This document shows positions 40,301 through 51,656 of a DNA stretch of 64,000 bases, piece by piece. Every line of letters begins with the position of its first letter. The stretch's first letter is position 1. Location of the stretch: assembly GCF_910592395.1 (NCBI RefSeq), contig NC_088314.1, forward strand, positions 4,836,001-4,900,000. Reading direction: 5' to 3'. The position numbers and the translations under genes were made by a program. This DNA comes from Lineus longissimus (taxonomy: Eukaryota; Nemertea; Pilidiophora; Heteronemertea; Lineidae). The notes beneath the pieces were generated by a model that saw only the letters and a program-made list of their open reading frames with translations, made no database searches and was not told where the DNA came from.

Positions 40301-43116
40301 CAACCTTTGATTACAAATCGCATACCTTATTCCCAGTCTGTCACTAAGCTTGCCTGAGAACTAGTACATAATATGTATGGTAATGGTGACCTCGGATTAT
40401 ATGATATCTTTGATACATATATATACCTTCATCGTTACTATAGATCATAAGGTTTGTCACATTGTGACAAGGAATAACTGTGTAATGTCTTTGAAGATAC
40501 TGTAGGGCATTGTTCATAACTGCATTTCTACTTTCCTGACCCACAATTAAATATTAACGGCGTACTCCTTCAAGCATCCCCCTTAAGTGTTTGATAGGGT
40601 TAATTAGGTGCTCAAAAATTTGCCTGAGCTTCGAAATCCAATATGACATTTTTCCTTTTTCACTCATAGTTATAGTGCAAAAGAACTTAATAAAACTATT
40701 GCCGTGTTTAAATAAATTTCGAACTTAGCTTGTCAGTAAATACAAGAGCCTTACGCGACTTCCGGATATTGGCAGTGTCAGACAATTTCTCTTGATAAAT
40801 AGTTGCCATAACCACCTGCCATGGCAACTATGGTAGGTGCCTGTGTTGGCATTACTACAGCATGAAATATTTGGTTGTTGAGTCTTTTTTTCAGTTATGT
40901 TGAGATTTTTTTCTGAAAAGGACATTTGAAGAAGAAAATCAACAATCAGATTATTTGCTAGACTGTCTGAGGCAGAGGACTTTAAAAAATGTTTTAAATA
41001 AAAAAGATTCTGATGGTTTACATCACCTGACCACCAGGGGACCTAATCCCAAAACCTGCTATTAGTATTATTTCTTTCCTACTGTTCAGCTAGATTGGCA
41101 TAAATGTTATATCATGAGTGCATCAAAGGACAACACATAATATGTCACCCAGGTATTCAATTTGACCTCTTTCAATTTCACACTGCATATCAAGTGCATA
41201 TTCAACAAGCCGAGTGTGCACACCGGCCCCTGGCAGTATCATACATCATGCCACAGTTACAACCCTACCAATGTCATTTCATGAATGTGAATATCAAGAT
41301 ACAATGTACAAGGTTGACTTTCATCGCTATATTTACAATTGTCTTTACATAATGCAAGTACAATGGGCCTGGTACCAAGTACGATGCCTTTGCTGAAGGC
41401 TAAATCATTTGGGTTGCAAAATGCACTTGAGTTGTTGGATCAATTCTCCGAGTGTTGACAAAGCTCTCTAACTGTTGACCAAGCAGTTGTCAAACACCAA
41501 TAACTACTCTAATGTGTGTGACAATTTGTGGACACTGAAACGGCTGGATCATTTTTGGACCATTTGTCCCATTTCTGCTGAGGAGAGCATAAGTAGAATA
41601 TGTTGTTAAAGATAAAAATACATGTACTTGTTAATTATTGTCCAATTTGATGATGGAAAAATGATTCCGGTATTGGATAAGCCTACATAACATAAACAAC
41701 TGGATGATACTTACATTGCTCACCAAATAGACATTTGACATGCTAAAAGATATGTTGAGACTTCATCTGAATAAGTAAGCCAAGCCCCAGTGAAGGTAAA
41801 ATGCACATTGTTTTTCATTTTGGCCAGATCAGGTCATATTGGGATTGCATGTATTGGGAAGGTACAAGGAATATCTTGTTTTGTCTGATTTGAAGAACGA
41901 GGCAGTTCAAGTAAGTGACTTGCCCAAGGTCATACATGAAAGCCATTAGTCTGTGTTGGGTATGAAATACAGACATTCGGATCAAAAACTATTTTCTTAC
42001 TCTCAAATTTATGAACTTACAGGTTTACAACATTTACTGAATAGACTGTGTCATTTCAAAAAGATTCATACCTGCATATATCCTCTCTATTTAGCAGCAA
42101 TGTGAAAAAGATGAAACTTATCAAATCTAAAGCATGATTTAAACAAATTTCTTTGGTTAAAAATGATGGCACCAAATGTATTCACAACCTAACTTCCATT
42201 TAGAATTACAAATGCAGTCGCATAGCTGAGGGTTTATCCAAAGGAGAGTTGATGAAATGGATTTAAACAACAGGCCCAAGGGCCTGGTGCTCAGCTGAGA
42301 TACCGGTGGAACTTTTATCTCAAATCAAAAGTATAATGGCAAAATGGCTATAAACAAGAGGCCCAAGGGTCTGGTGCTCAGCTGTGATATCGGTGGAACT
42401 TTTATCTCAAATCAAAAGTATATGACAAAATGGCTATAAACAAGAGGCCCAAGGGTCTGGTGCTCAGCTGTGATATCGGTGGAACTTTTATCTCAAATCA
42501 AAAGTATATGACAAAATGGCTATAAACAAGAGGCCCAAGGGTCTGGTGCTCAGCTGTGATATCGATGGAACTTTTATCTCAAATCAAAAGTACATGTATA
42601 TGACTAAATGGCTATAAACAAGAGACCAAGGGTCTGGTGCTCAGCTGTGACATCGGTAGAACTTTTATCTCAAATCAAAAGTATATGACAAAATGGCTAT
42701 AAACAAGAGGCCCAAGCTGAGATAGAGAGTCAACATTTATTTCAATTATTCATGAAATGTAAAAACTTAAGGTGAAAAGAGTGAGAATAACACCTCACCT
42801 CCATTCTAGCTCTAAGTCTTGATCGCCATCGCACCCACTTTGCCTTAGTCAGATGTTCTCCTTTTCCTCGATTGTACAAGAAGTGTACAATTTCCTCCCG
42901 AATCATCTGCTTGGCCGTATCAGGTCCGTGATCCGTATATGCTTCGACCAGTTTTCCCCCACGGTTTAAATCCATGTACTGGTACATGGGATTCTCCGCT
43001 GCCTCCTTGTTTTGTTGCTTCCATGCTGTATCATTGTTGACAATATCTTTCGTCCACGGCAGACGACAGGAGCAAAGGCAACCAGGTGAGGTACATTTAC
43101 ACAACATAGTTCCCAT
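28302..43116 (-). CDS. TRPV-family cation channel (invertebrate OSM-9/Inactive/Nanchung group) with a triplicated S4-S5/S5 exon
   Basis: Tetrameric Ca-permeable channel subunit; invertebrate relatives act in ciliated mechanosensory and chemosensory neurons. Exons: 42799-43116, 39128-39371, 38369-38530, 38000-38154, 35629-35772, 35325-35406, 34795-34910, 34453-34572, 34041-34148, 33542-33693, one of three alternatives (33178-33287, 32723-32832, 32030-32139), 31388-31494, 29874-30035, 29497-29715, 28302-29264. All phases fit; 1053 aa. Ankyrin repeats lie at about 190-345 ([40 protein letters not shown]). S1 is in exon 8, S2 in exon 9, S3-S4 in exon 10, and S4-S5/S5 in exon 11. The pore helix and filter ([12 protein letters not shown]) are in exon 12. 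S6 and the TRP box ([22 protein letters not shown]) are in exon 13. A 320-residue polar tail follows. The pore reads closer to OSM-9/Inactive than to Nanchung, from memory. An ATG at 43107 is an alternative start. Confidence 0.95.
29341..29415 (-). other. Candidate 75-nt stop-containing cassette exon in the TRPV tail
   Basis: The segment has a consensus acceptor (CATTTTCAG) and donor (CAA|GTAAGT) and sits between the NWK exon and the last coding exon. Those two neighbours already join in frame (phase 0). Including this exon adds Val then a stop, removing the 320-residue tail. Whether it is spliced in is unknown. Confidence 0.35.
32030..32139 (-). other. TRPV alternative exon 11C (S4 end, S4-S5 linker, S5)
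   Basis: A 110-nt exon with acceptor CTTCTAG and donor CAAG|GTGAGT, the strongest donor of the three. It encodes [20 protein letters not shown] followed by [16 protein letters not shown]. From memory this copy is the most like the canonical GPFV.MIY.M..GDL.RF segment of insect and nematode TRPVs, so it may be the ancestral form. Confidence 0.9.
32723..32832 (-). other. TRPV alternative exon 11B (S4 end, S4-S5 linker, S5)
   Basis: A 110-nt exon with acceptor ATTTCAG and donor TTTG|GTATGA. It encodes [20 protein letters not shown] followed by [16 protein letters not shown]. Entry and exit phases are the same as in the sister exons. It is the only copy with Thr in place of the Pro of the GPFV motif. 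Confidence 0.88.
32949..32967. repeat. Poly-G run in the intron between TRPV exons 11A and 11B
   Basis: About 19 consecutive G on the plus strand, i.e. a C run in the pre-mRNA. Confidence 0.9.
33178..33287 (-). other. TRPV alternative exon 11A (S4 end, S4-S5 linker, S5)
   Basis: A 110-nt exon with acceptor GCTTGCAG and donor G|GTAGGA. It encodes [20 protein letters not shown] followed by a hydrophobic S5 ending QFTC. It enters in phase 2 after ...LYFA(R) and leaves in phase 1 into (G)FFFLFKD. It is the nearest of the three copies to the upstream constitutive exon. Confidence 0.88.
37034..37260. repeat. Short imperfect tandem repeat (GACTGCAAGACTGCA-type) in a TRPV intron
   Basis: Variants of ACTGCAA(G/T)ACTGCA separated by ATTACATTG-like spacers recur about seven to eight times with a period near 27 bp, becoming degenerate at both ends (ACTACAAGACTACA; ACTGCCGGACTGCT). 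It lies in the intron between the exons at 38000 and 35772. Confidence 0.75.
39372..42798 (-). other. Large first TRPV intron
   Basis: A 3.4-kb intron between the N-terminal cytoplasmic exon and the first ankyrin exon. Apart from the 86-bp array near its 5' end, I see no gene or recognisable element. Confidence 0.6.
42262..42719. repeat. 86-bp tandem repeat, about 5.3 copies, in TRPV intron 1
   Basis: Copies of a unit starting AAACAAGAGGCCCAAGGGTC and containing CTCAGCTGTGATATCGGTGG and TATCTCAAATCAAAAGTATA. GCCCAAG (or its variant) recurs at 42274, 42361, 42447, 42533, about 42624 and 42710. Central copies are almost identical, while the first and the fifth carry substitutions and a small insertion. 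The array starts 80 bp inside the intron. Confidence 0.93.
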
Positions 43117-44362
43117 GTTTTAAAAACTGACTAGAAAACTAAAGAATTGTCACAATGTATGTATGTCACTCTAGGAAGTACAATCATTGTAGTCCTTATC
43201 AACATGATTTTGATATCCATTGAATTATTTAAGGAAGAAATTCTGAAAATAAATAAAATAATGCAACTATACCAGGTGAGATACATTCATGATGAAATAT
43301 ACTGGACATAAATGCTGCAAAGTAAAAGATATAACTAATACTGAAATGACTACTCGGGTAATTGGTTGCTTGATTTACTTTGCTCTCAAGTCAGCCAAAT
43401 GAAGAGGCCCTTAGGCCTACCCAGAGACAATCTACACCAGAAAAATTTGGGTAAAGTGTTCTGATATAGGCCAATATTTAAAAAAGGCAAGAGATATAGA
43501 TTCAGATTCAAGGAAGATAAGAAGACAATTTACAAAAAAATTCTGAATTCAATGGTGTGAGCAGAGCGAGATGGAATTTAAAGGCAGTCCTATATCAAAT
43601 AAGCAACACACATGTAAGAATACGAGAGATCCTACCTTATTCATCAAAATGCTAGTAGCCTATATTTACGGTACCTTATTCCTCTAAGCATGTAGACTAT
43701 ACCGGAATTGTTTAATGAACGCGAATATAATACATATACAGTCCACTACATTAGTTCGACAGGCGCATACTTGGAAGTTTATCTGCTTATAATAAACTTC
43801 TTACATAATTGCTTTATTACCTTGTCCCATGAATAAGAAAGAATTAGTATTAGTATAGTCTCTGCAGTATTTAAGGATTTCTTATTGTTATGACCCGCCA
43901 AAAAAGAATCACCATGCTATCACAAGAATATGGAAAGAGCAATAGAGGCGTTGCCTTGCCAACATATCAATATCTGCCGTCCAACCTCGTCTTCAGGCTT
44001 GGTTGCTTCCTGGTGTCGGGACTGGAAGAGTTTCCCAAATAGATTTGGTTTTCCTCTTTATTGGCTATTTGCTTTATTTTCTGAAATAAATGATGAAAAT
44101 GAAAAAACAATGTTCATGGTAGCGTTTCACAATATTGCCAAATGTAAGAAAAATCTGAACGTTACAACTGCCTGTAGTACCGTTCCGTTACCAGCCTAAT
44201 ACTGGTGCTGCCATCTGAGCTAAGAGAGAGGAACTACCCAACATCTTAAAATTAGACCCCCATACGTTTCAGGTACGTTGCAGGTCAAATGTTTATGCTG
44301 CCATCTATTAGTCAAGACAATAACTAGTAAATTGGACACCGGAACTGTAGGGAAGTACCAAC
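43117..44362. promoter_or_regulatory. Divergent intergenic region, TRPV / LTA4H
   Basis: 1.25 kb between two head-to-head start codons, presumably holding both promoters and 5' UTRs. I could not place a TATA box or transcription start with confidence. Confidence 0.4.
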
Positions 44363-47300
44363 ATGGCGGTCGCTTTGAGCCCAGAAGACCCTTCTTCTTT
44401 TTCTAGGCCTGAAATATGGTCCCTATCTGGCCTTCACTTGAATCTTGCAATAGATTTTGCAACAAAAACATTAGGAGGAAGTGCTGACATAAGTATTGTT
44501 AAAGCACAGGACGCAGGTGATGCAGATAACTCGGTTGTAAGTGAACTGAAAGTGAAAGTGAAACAAACCCGTTGCCCTTGGTCTTAAGTTACAGTTATCT
44601 CATGACACATAACATATATATAAATAATATATAAATATTAAAACCCTTTGGGGAGGGCACAGTCACGTGACTTTCACAGTCATTTAGTTATCTGTTAGTT
44701 ACTTTGGGGGGGTCAGAACATTTCTTAATTTTGTATCATTGGCTGTTTAACGGAGATGATTTAAGAGTTTTTTTTGTCTTTTCAGATTCTTGACACGAGG
44801 GATTTGAATATCAGTAGGGTCTACGAGAAAGAGTCCGGCCAAGATCTGAGGTATTCTGTTGAAGAACCGTACAGTTCTTTCGGTTCGAAACTAGAGATAC
44901 AGCTGCCTGCTCTCGTGGACAGAAGGTGAGGGACTTAATAATCAGTACACTCTTAGGTGAAACCTTCCTTCCTATTTTTAAAGTCCATATTGACCATAAC
45001 ATGAGTTACAGGGCATTATAACATGTTTGGTATGAGAAATAACTCATTGTGGAATGGATTTCACATTGCTAATACTTATAGTGAACTTCAAAATATTTTA
45101 AGTTTCAGAAGTAAAATTTAAGTTTGGGCTTTGATATTTCACAGAATGATTTCATTGATATGTTCTTTTCAGCACAACAATAACAATCGACTACAAGACA
45201 TCACCATCTTGTACTGCTCTTCAATGGCTGACACCAGAGCAGACCGCAGGCAAAAGGCAGCCTTATCTCTTCAGCCAGTGCCAGGCTATTCATGCAAGGA
45301 GCCTGGTGCCTTGCCAGGATTCCCCAGCAGTAAAATTCCCATACACGGCAAATGTAAGAATGTGTTTCCATTTAACCCAATGAGAAACTATAGGCCAGAG
45401 CTAGGGCGGCCAGATTAGTAGTTTCCAGGTGACTAGTATGCACAGTTTGGGGCAAGTGTTGTGTTTGATTAACCAGTACTTATATTCCTCATACAGCAAG
45501 AATAGTTTTGAATTACTGTGAGATAGGAGACCCTCATTGGCGCCTTCGTGTAACTTACTTAATCTGACATACCTTTTCCTGTCTAGAGTCTCTCTTTGAA
45601 GGACTGATGACTTGCATGATCTGTTGCCATTTCGTCTTAAATTTCTATATCATCACACCATTGTTGTATCCATCACTTTTGAAAATACTAGTTTATCTAT
45701 TCTTCAGATAACAGCCCCAGTTGAACTAGAGGTTTTGATGAGTGCCTTGAAAGATGGCACGTTTGAATTGAGCGAAGATGGTACACAGAAGATCCACAAG
45801 TTTAACCAGCCTGTACCCATTCCCAGTTACCTTATAGCAATTGTTGCTGGTGCTTTGGAATCAAGGTAAGAATGAATGGTAACAGTATATTTTCTCAGTT
45901 TTCAATGAATTTTTGCACTTTACTATTTTTCTAAGCTGCTTAAACATTTAATTAGGTTTTCAAATGTTTCCAAGACTTAAAAATGTTTGATACTAGTTCT
46001 CAATTGCTTTGATGTAAAGTGTCTAAACTAATTTATTATTTTAACGTTTTCCTCCCAAATCACAAAAAAACGGTTTACAGTTTTCTCGCTGTGTGTCACC
46101 TTCAAACAGCAATTGGACCCAAGTTTCATAAGTATTAGTTATTTTGTCTTTGCAATAACCTTTGCCAATCTTTGTCATGAAAAATATTCTTATTTCAGAG
46201 ATATTGGCCCCAGAACAAAAGTTTGGTCTGAAAAGGAGTTTGTAGATAAAGCTGCCTATGAATTTGAGGAGGTAATTTCTCAGCGAAAAAAGTAACTTTT
46301 GCCCTGAAATATGTAAAAACAAATTATACATTAAGATCTCCAAAAGATCTGACGACTGATTGTTTTGATTCTTTCTGTTTTTATCATGTTTCATCAAGGC
46401 ATACATGAGGTACGTTCAAGCCCATTTTAAATCTTTTTAATTGCCGAAGTTTGTTAACATGTCTTTCCTAAAGATTTGGCCCAAAATTTTTTATAGCTAT
46501 ATAGGGCAACAACAAACAAGACTGTTAGTTTTCATATAAATTTCTTACCTCCCTTAAATTCAGACCAAAACTATGCTCCAAACAGCTGAGGACCTCCTTG
46601 GACCATATGTGTGGCAGAGGTATGACCTCTTAGTGCTTCCACCGTCTTTCCCCTATGGAGGAATGGAGAATCCATGTCTGACGTTTGTGACTCCGACACT
46701 CTTGGTGAGTGACCTCTATTTATAGATTATTTCTGTAGGGTACTTCTGAATCAGCTCTTGAAATTCTTTCTACTTTACCATCTCAAAGTACTACATGTTC
46801 AGTATTGAAAAGATTGTTGTTGTTTAAGAATATCATAGACAATGATATTAAAGTTTGGTATCACAATGTGATCATTTCTGATTCCAGGCCGGTGATCGTT
46901 CCCTTGCAGATGTAGTTGCACACGAGATTAGCCACAGTTGGACTGGAAACCTGGTCACGAACAAAAACTGGGAACATTTTTGGTGAGCTGAAAGTGCTGT
47001 AATCTTTAAGGACTTTTTAGAATTTTTGTATGAGATGAAAATCAACTCATTCAATCCGTTCATGAATGACCGAGGTGAGGATTAAACCCATCGTGTGAAC
47101 TACACGTTGAGACTGAGCGTACCCACCTAAGAAGTTACATTTAAACATCTCCATCTAAGTTGAATGAGGGTCATAGCAGGTTCATAGAAAGATTATTGGG
47201 ACAATGCAGGGAGAATGTCATCGTCATTTCTCTGCACTTATGGGCTGGAATGATAAACAATATGAAGTAAGTTCCACATACCTTACCAAATATGTTTTTG

Positions 47301-49735
47301 ATGATGTTCAATCATTCTGTTGTATTCAGGCTGAATGAAGGCCACACTGTCTTTGTTGAAAGGAAGATTCTTGGCCGCTTGTATGGGGAAGAACACCGTC
47401 ACTTCTCGGCCATAAACAAATGGAAAGACCTCATCGATGAAGTAAGTAGTTTGCTTATAATTATGTGCTCTCTTGGCAATGGGGTTTATATATCGTGAAA
47501 TGTAGAAGGTGAGCGATGGTGATGAAATTACAAATGAACAAATGTGAACAGTCGCGAACATTACCCGGTTTACAGTACTTTAAAATCTTGTAGGTTGACA
47601 GACGAGGTGATGATAGTCCATTGACCCATCTCGTTCCTGACTTGAAGGGTGTTGACCCTGATGATGCCTTCTCTTGTGTGCCATACGAAAAAGGATCGAC
47701 CCTCCTTTTTTATTTGGAACAAAAAGTCGGAGGTGCTGGTAGGTAGAAAAACAACTTCTTGTCCATTCCTTTTGCCAGACTGTGATCTAAGGGTCATTCC
47801 TGTTGTCTAAACATGTTCTGCTGTCATCCTCAGTTGCTTGCTGCGTATACTTGTATCTCGGAGCTAGCAGTCGAGTTGGAGCTGAGGTCAGCTAAGACAT
47901 TATATATGCTCTTTAAACTATTTTGAGCGATTTTTTGTCTGACAGTCTAAAAATGCACTTGTTATGTAGTACAGTCGTTTTAAAGGCAGTAGTGAACGAT
48001 CTTGCAAAAAGCTATACCCTGACAAAGCCCTCCTGGTAAGGTTTGGAATGTCTCTATTTTCAGAAACTTTTGAGGCGTTCCTACGAGCCTACATTGAGCA
48101 ATTCAAGTATAAGGCCCTGACCACTGAAGATTGGAAGAAATTCCTCTTCTCATTCTTTCAGGACAAGGTGAGGTTGGTTTTGATCAGTGTGTATCCATAG
48201 GCAGTAATAATTCCTCATGCTCTCACAGCTCACTCTTAAGGCAGAAATGATGGGAGAAAAGATAGACAAAAGAGCTAGGGGGCGAATAGAACATAGTTTG
48301 TTGGGCCATTATTAAGCCAACTTTTGAAAACGTCAGTGTTTTGAGAGAGTTTCAGGTGCTTGGGGATACCAGTCCACAGCACAAGATGCAGTGGATGAGA
48401 TACCACACTTTCGGTCGTAATGTCCAAATGCAACTCGTAAGGATCTCTCTACTACATGAATACTGTTTTAATCCTTTTTAGGTTGAAGCCGGTGTGTTTG
48501 ATGATGTGGACTGGGAAGCTTGGTTCCATAGACCAGGGATGCCACCAAAAAGACCAAAGTAAGTCACAAGACATATCATCAAACACTCTCAAAGCCATGT
48601 CGTTTGAGATCATGTTAGAGGGTCCACTGAAAATACTTGTTATGTACACCCCTCCAGACAGCTGGCATCTGAGAACCCCTCTGTCTGCTTAATTACGTTT
48701 AGTTGACATAGTGTGTTAAAGTGAATTTTGTAAGAGCAATACAATACCATTCTGCACCTCTGTTGGCATCAAAGTAGTTGATGCATCATCAAGTCATAAC
48801 GCAAGTGTCTGAATTGAACCCGATAACAGTCCTGTTGTTCACGATCTATGATTATCCTATGATCGTTTTTGTCCAGCTTTGACACATCATTGGCTGACAT
48901 CTGTACTGCCCTCTGTCGGAGATGGAGCGATGCTGATGATAACGCCTTGGATCAGTTCATCCAATCGGACATCACTAGAATGTCTTCAAAGCAAGTTACA
49001 GAGTTCCTTTCGCTGCTGCTGCTCGAGGTGAGGCTAGGATCTGTTATTGTGTGACTTGTAGGGTTAGAATCCGAAATTGCTTTACCTTTCAGTTGCCTTG
49101 GCTTATTCAGGTTGGTGGGCCAGCTTGGAATTAACCGCAACCTATTACATGTACATTTAGTATTGTTTTCTTTATTCATAAATGCCAATTGGCCAATCTA
49201 ACAGTGTCCATGTTCGTTTCCAGCCCGCATTATCTCTGTCAAAAATGGTGAAATTGAAGGAGGTTTATAAGCTAAATGAAAGGAACAACTCGGAAATCAA
49301 ATTCAGATGGTTGCGTCTCGGTCTGAGGGCTCATTACGCCGATGCCATAGCTCCAGCAATGCAGTTTGTTACTGAACAAGGAAGGATGAAGTTTGTGAGG
49401 CCGCTCTATAGGTAAATATTGGTTGTTTATATTGACTGAATCCGTAAGTGTTCAAAGCAGGCACACACATCACGGTGGTGATTAAAATCAATTTACTGGC
49501 TACGGGCTGCCATAGACTCACCGGAATCCTTTGTGGCTGGTTGAATTGAGCAGCCAAATGAACTGAGAGAAGTGCCTTTGACCCCTTTAAAAGTCTTTGG
49601 TGGTTCTTTTTCAGGGATCTCTATGCGTGGGACAGGTCGAAAGAAATGGCCGTCAGAAACTTCATGCTTCATCGTCATGAAATGCACAATATCAGTGCTG
49701 AGATGGTGGCAAAAGACTTGCAAGTAAATGAATAA
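44363..49735 (+). CDS. LTA4H: Leukotriene A4 hydrolase / zinc aminopeptidase (M1 family)
   Basis: Bifunctional cytosolic enzyme; in vertebrates it opens LTA4 to LTB4 and trims tripeptides. Fourteen exons: 44363-44536, 44786-44925, 45173-45353, 45708-45865, 46199-46271, 46564-46704, 46888-46982, 47330-47441, 47594-47738, 48064-48167, 48482-48558, 48877-49027, 49224-49411, 49615-49735. Phases agree; 619 aa against 611 in human. Visible motifs: substrate-binding [10 protein letters not shown], exopeptidase GGMEN, zinc site HEISHSW with the third ligand in [12 protein letters not shown], proton donor Tyr in VPYEKG, and carboxylate-recognition RMKF in [12 protein letters not shown]. The residue matching human Tyr378 is Phe ([12 protein letters not shown]). 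Overall identity to vertebrate LTA4H looks higher than to aminopeptidase B. The gene appears intact and starts [12 protein letters not shown]. Confidence 0.96.
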
Positions 49736-49977
49736 CTGCGATTGGATTTTCAAGAAAACGTCCTGGCGATAAGAAATACCGACATTTAGACACCAAAACA
49801 TCCTACTGTTTATAAGACTTTGAGCAGAAGACATCAAACGGAATTTCCCAATATGCCTACCAAGGCTTCCATATTTTATTCATGGCTGGGTCATGAATGG
49901 GAAGACTTGATTTATTTTCATTGGATACAGGTGCTTATTCCATCACATAGCTGAACTGACATATGAATCATGAAGAA

Positions 49978-50440
49978 CTCAGTTGGTAATAGTGATAAAC
50001 GTTTTTGAAGACCAAGCAGTTATTCTGATAATTTTGTAGGCTGTACCGCTTAGCAGTGAGCATCACACTCTCAGTTGGTAATAGTGATAAACATTTTTGA
50101 AGACCAAGCAGTTATTCTGATAATTTTGTAGGCTGTACCGCTTAGCAGTGAGCATCACACTCTCAGTTGGTAATAGTGATAAACATTTTTGAAGACCAAG
50201 CAGTTATTCTGATAATTCTGTAGGCTGTACCGCTTAGCAGTGAGCATCACACTCTCAGTTGGTAATAGTGATAAACATTTTTAAAGACCAAGCAGTTATT
50301 CTGATAATTCTGTAGGCTGTACCGCTTAGCAGTGAGCATCACACTCTCAGTTGGTAATAGTGATAAACATTTTTGAAGACCAAGCAGTTATTCTGATAAT
50401 TCTGTAGGCTGTACCGCTTAGCAGTGAGCATCACACTCAA
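49978..50440 (+). repeat. 92-bp tandem repeat, five copies, in the LTA4H 3' flank/UTR
   Basis: The unit begins CTCAGTTGGTAATAGTGATA and ends GCAGTGAGCATCACA. AGTTGG recurs at 49981, 50073, 50165, 50257 and 50349, exactly 92 bp apart. Copies differ at only a few positions (for example AAACG/AAACA, TTTTG/TTCTG). The array starts about 245 bp after the stop codon and lies before the likely poly(A) signals, so it is probably transcribed. Confidence 0.97.
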
Positions 50441-50897
50441 GACGGAGTATTTTACCTAGAGTAGAAGAAAAATGTGCTATGTTAGAATGTAATAGCTTTG
50501 GTTTAAACCACATCTGTCCAAATGCGGAATTGGATGGCACGTGCAGATGCCACTTTCGGCAGAATTGAGAGAAAAGGAATGCGATTTCGTTTGCAGAATC
50601 CAGATCACAATGAGTGGCATTAAAATGGCCAAAAGCAGATTAGAACCCTTCACTGTTGCGTTTTGGTATTTGAGATCTTATCGTAAGTCCAACTCCATAC
50701 CAGTCGCTACCCATCTTCAAAAGTTTCCAGAATTTGAGCTTCTTGGATGATAAAATTTCATCATGATATTTGCCTCAACGCCTGATCACCAATTCTACTG
50801 TTTTATGATTGCTAGAATATTGCTCAAACAGATGCTTACATTGTGTATTCCTAGACCGATGAACCACAGGTAACCACTAGTTAGTATTAGTATTATT

Positions 50898-50909
50898 AAT
50901 AAAAATAAA
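50898..50909 (+). terminator. Likely LTA4H poly(A) signals
   Basis: Two adjacent AATAAA hexamers at 50898 and 50904, about 1.16 kb past the stop codon and beyond the 92-bp array. No nearer AATAAA was seen. Confidence 0.5.
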
Positions 50910-51354
50910 CTATTTGTGAAAAAATATAGCCTTTGTTCTTGTTTTTTGGACATATCATTTTCTTTTGTCAACATATGCTGTCAGGTATACATGTATGGTC
51001 TCATTGACCAGCTTTGCGGGTAAGATTGGCTGGTTATTTGTCAATAATTGGGGATTTCCTCAGTAAATCACTGGCTTTCCATGCATTAGTAGCCTGGCAT
51101 ACGAAGGAAGACATAATCCTACTGTGCCAAGGAAGCACATTTGCAACGTTCACCATAATGATGATGATGTGACTTCTATAGTGCCTATTCCAATGTGGAT
51201 TCATCGCTCGAAGTGCTTCCTATTATTACCCCAACTTTACTCAAGCTTAACTCTGTGGGCACAAATGTGTAAGAAGTCTTGAATTCATCTATGAAGACAA
51301 AGCTGTAGCTCGGGCATGAAATGAAATGGAAGTTTGTTGTAAGTTATATACACA

Positions 51355-51360
51355 TTTATT
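51355..51360 (-). terminator. Likely EFCAB10 poly(A) signal
   Basis: TTTATT on the plus strand (AATAAA on the coding strand) about 300 nt past the EFCAB10 stop. Confidence 0.45.
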
Positions 51361-51656
51361 CCATAAATAATTTTAAATACACGAATCTGTAAATGTAAAC
51401 TGACAATCTGAAAATAGTCCCACTTGCCCAGTTTTAAGATACCATATATGCCCACGAAGTTCATCTCCAGTTAATAGAGACCATGCCATGAAAATACAAT
51501 GAAAATGTATGATAATGATCTTCACAATGTGTGCGGCAAATAGGAAAACCTGGAAGTGAGCTTAATGTGCAAATATCATACAATTTCAGCATATTACTTT
51601 GTAACATCTCTCCAGTGTCTTTTGAGTGCAAGTCAAATCCATGAACTGCGTTCTTT

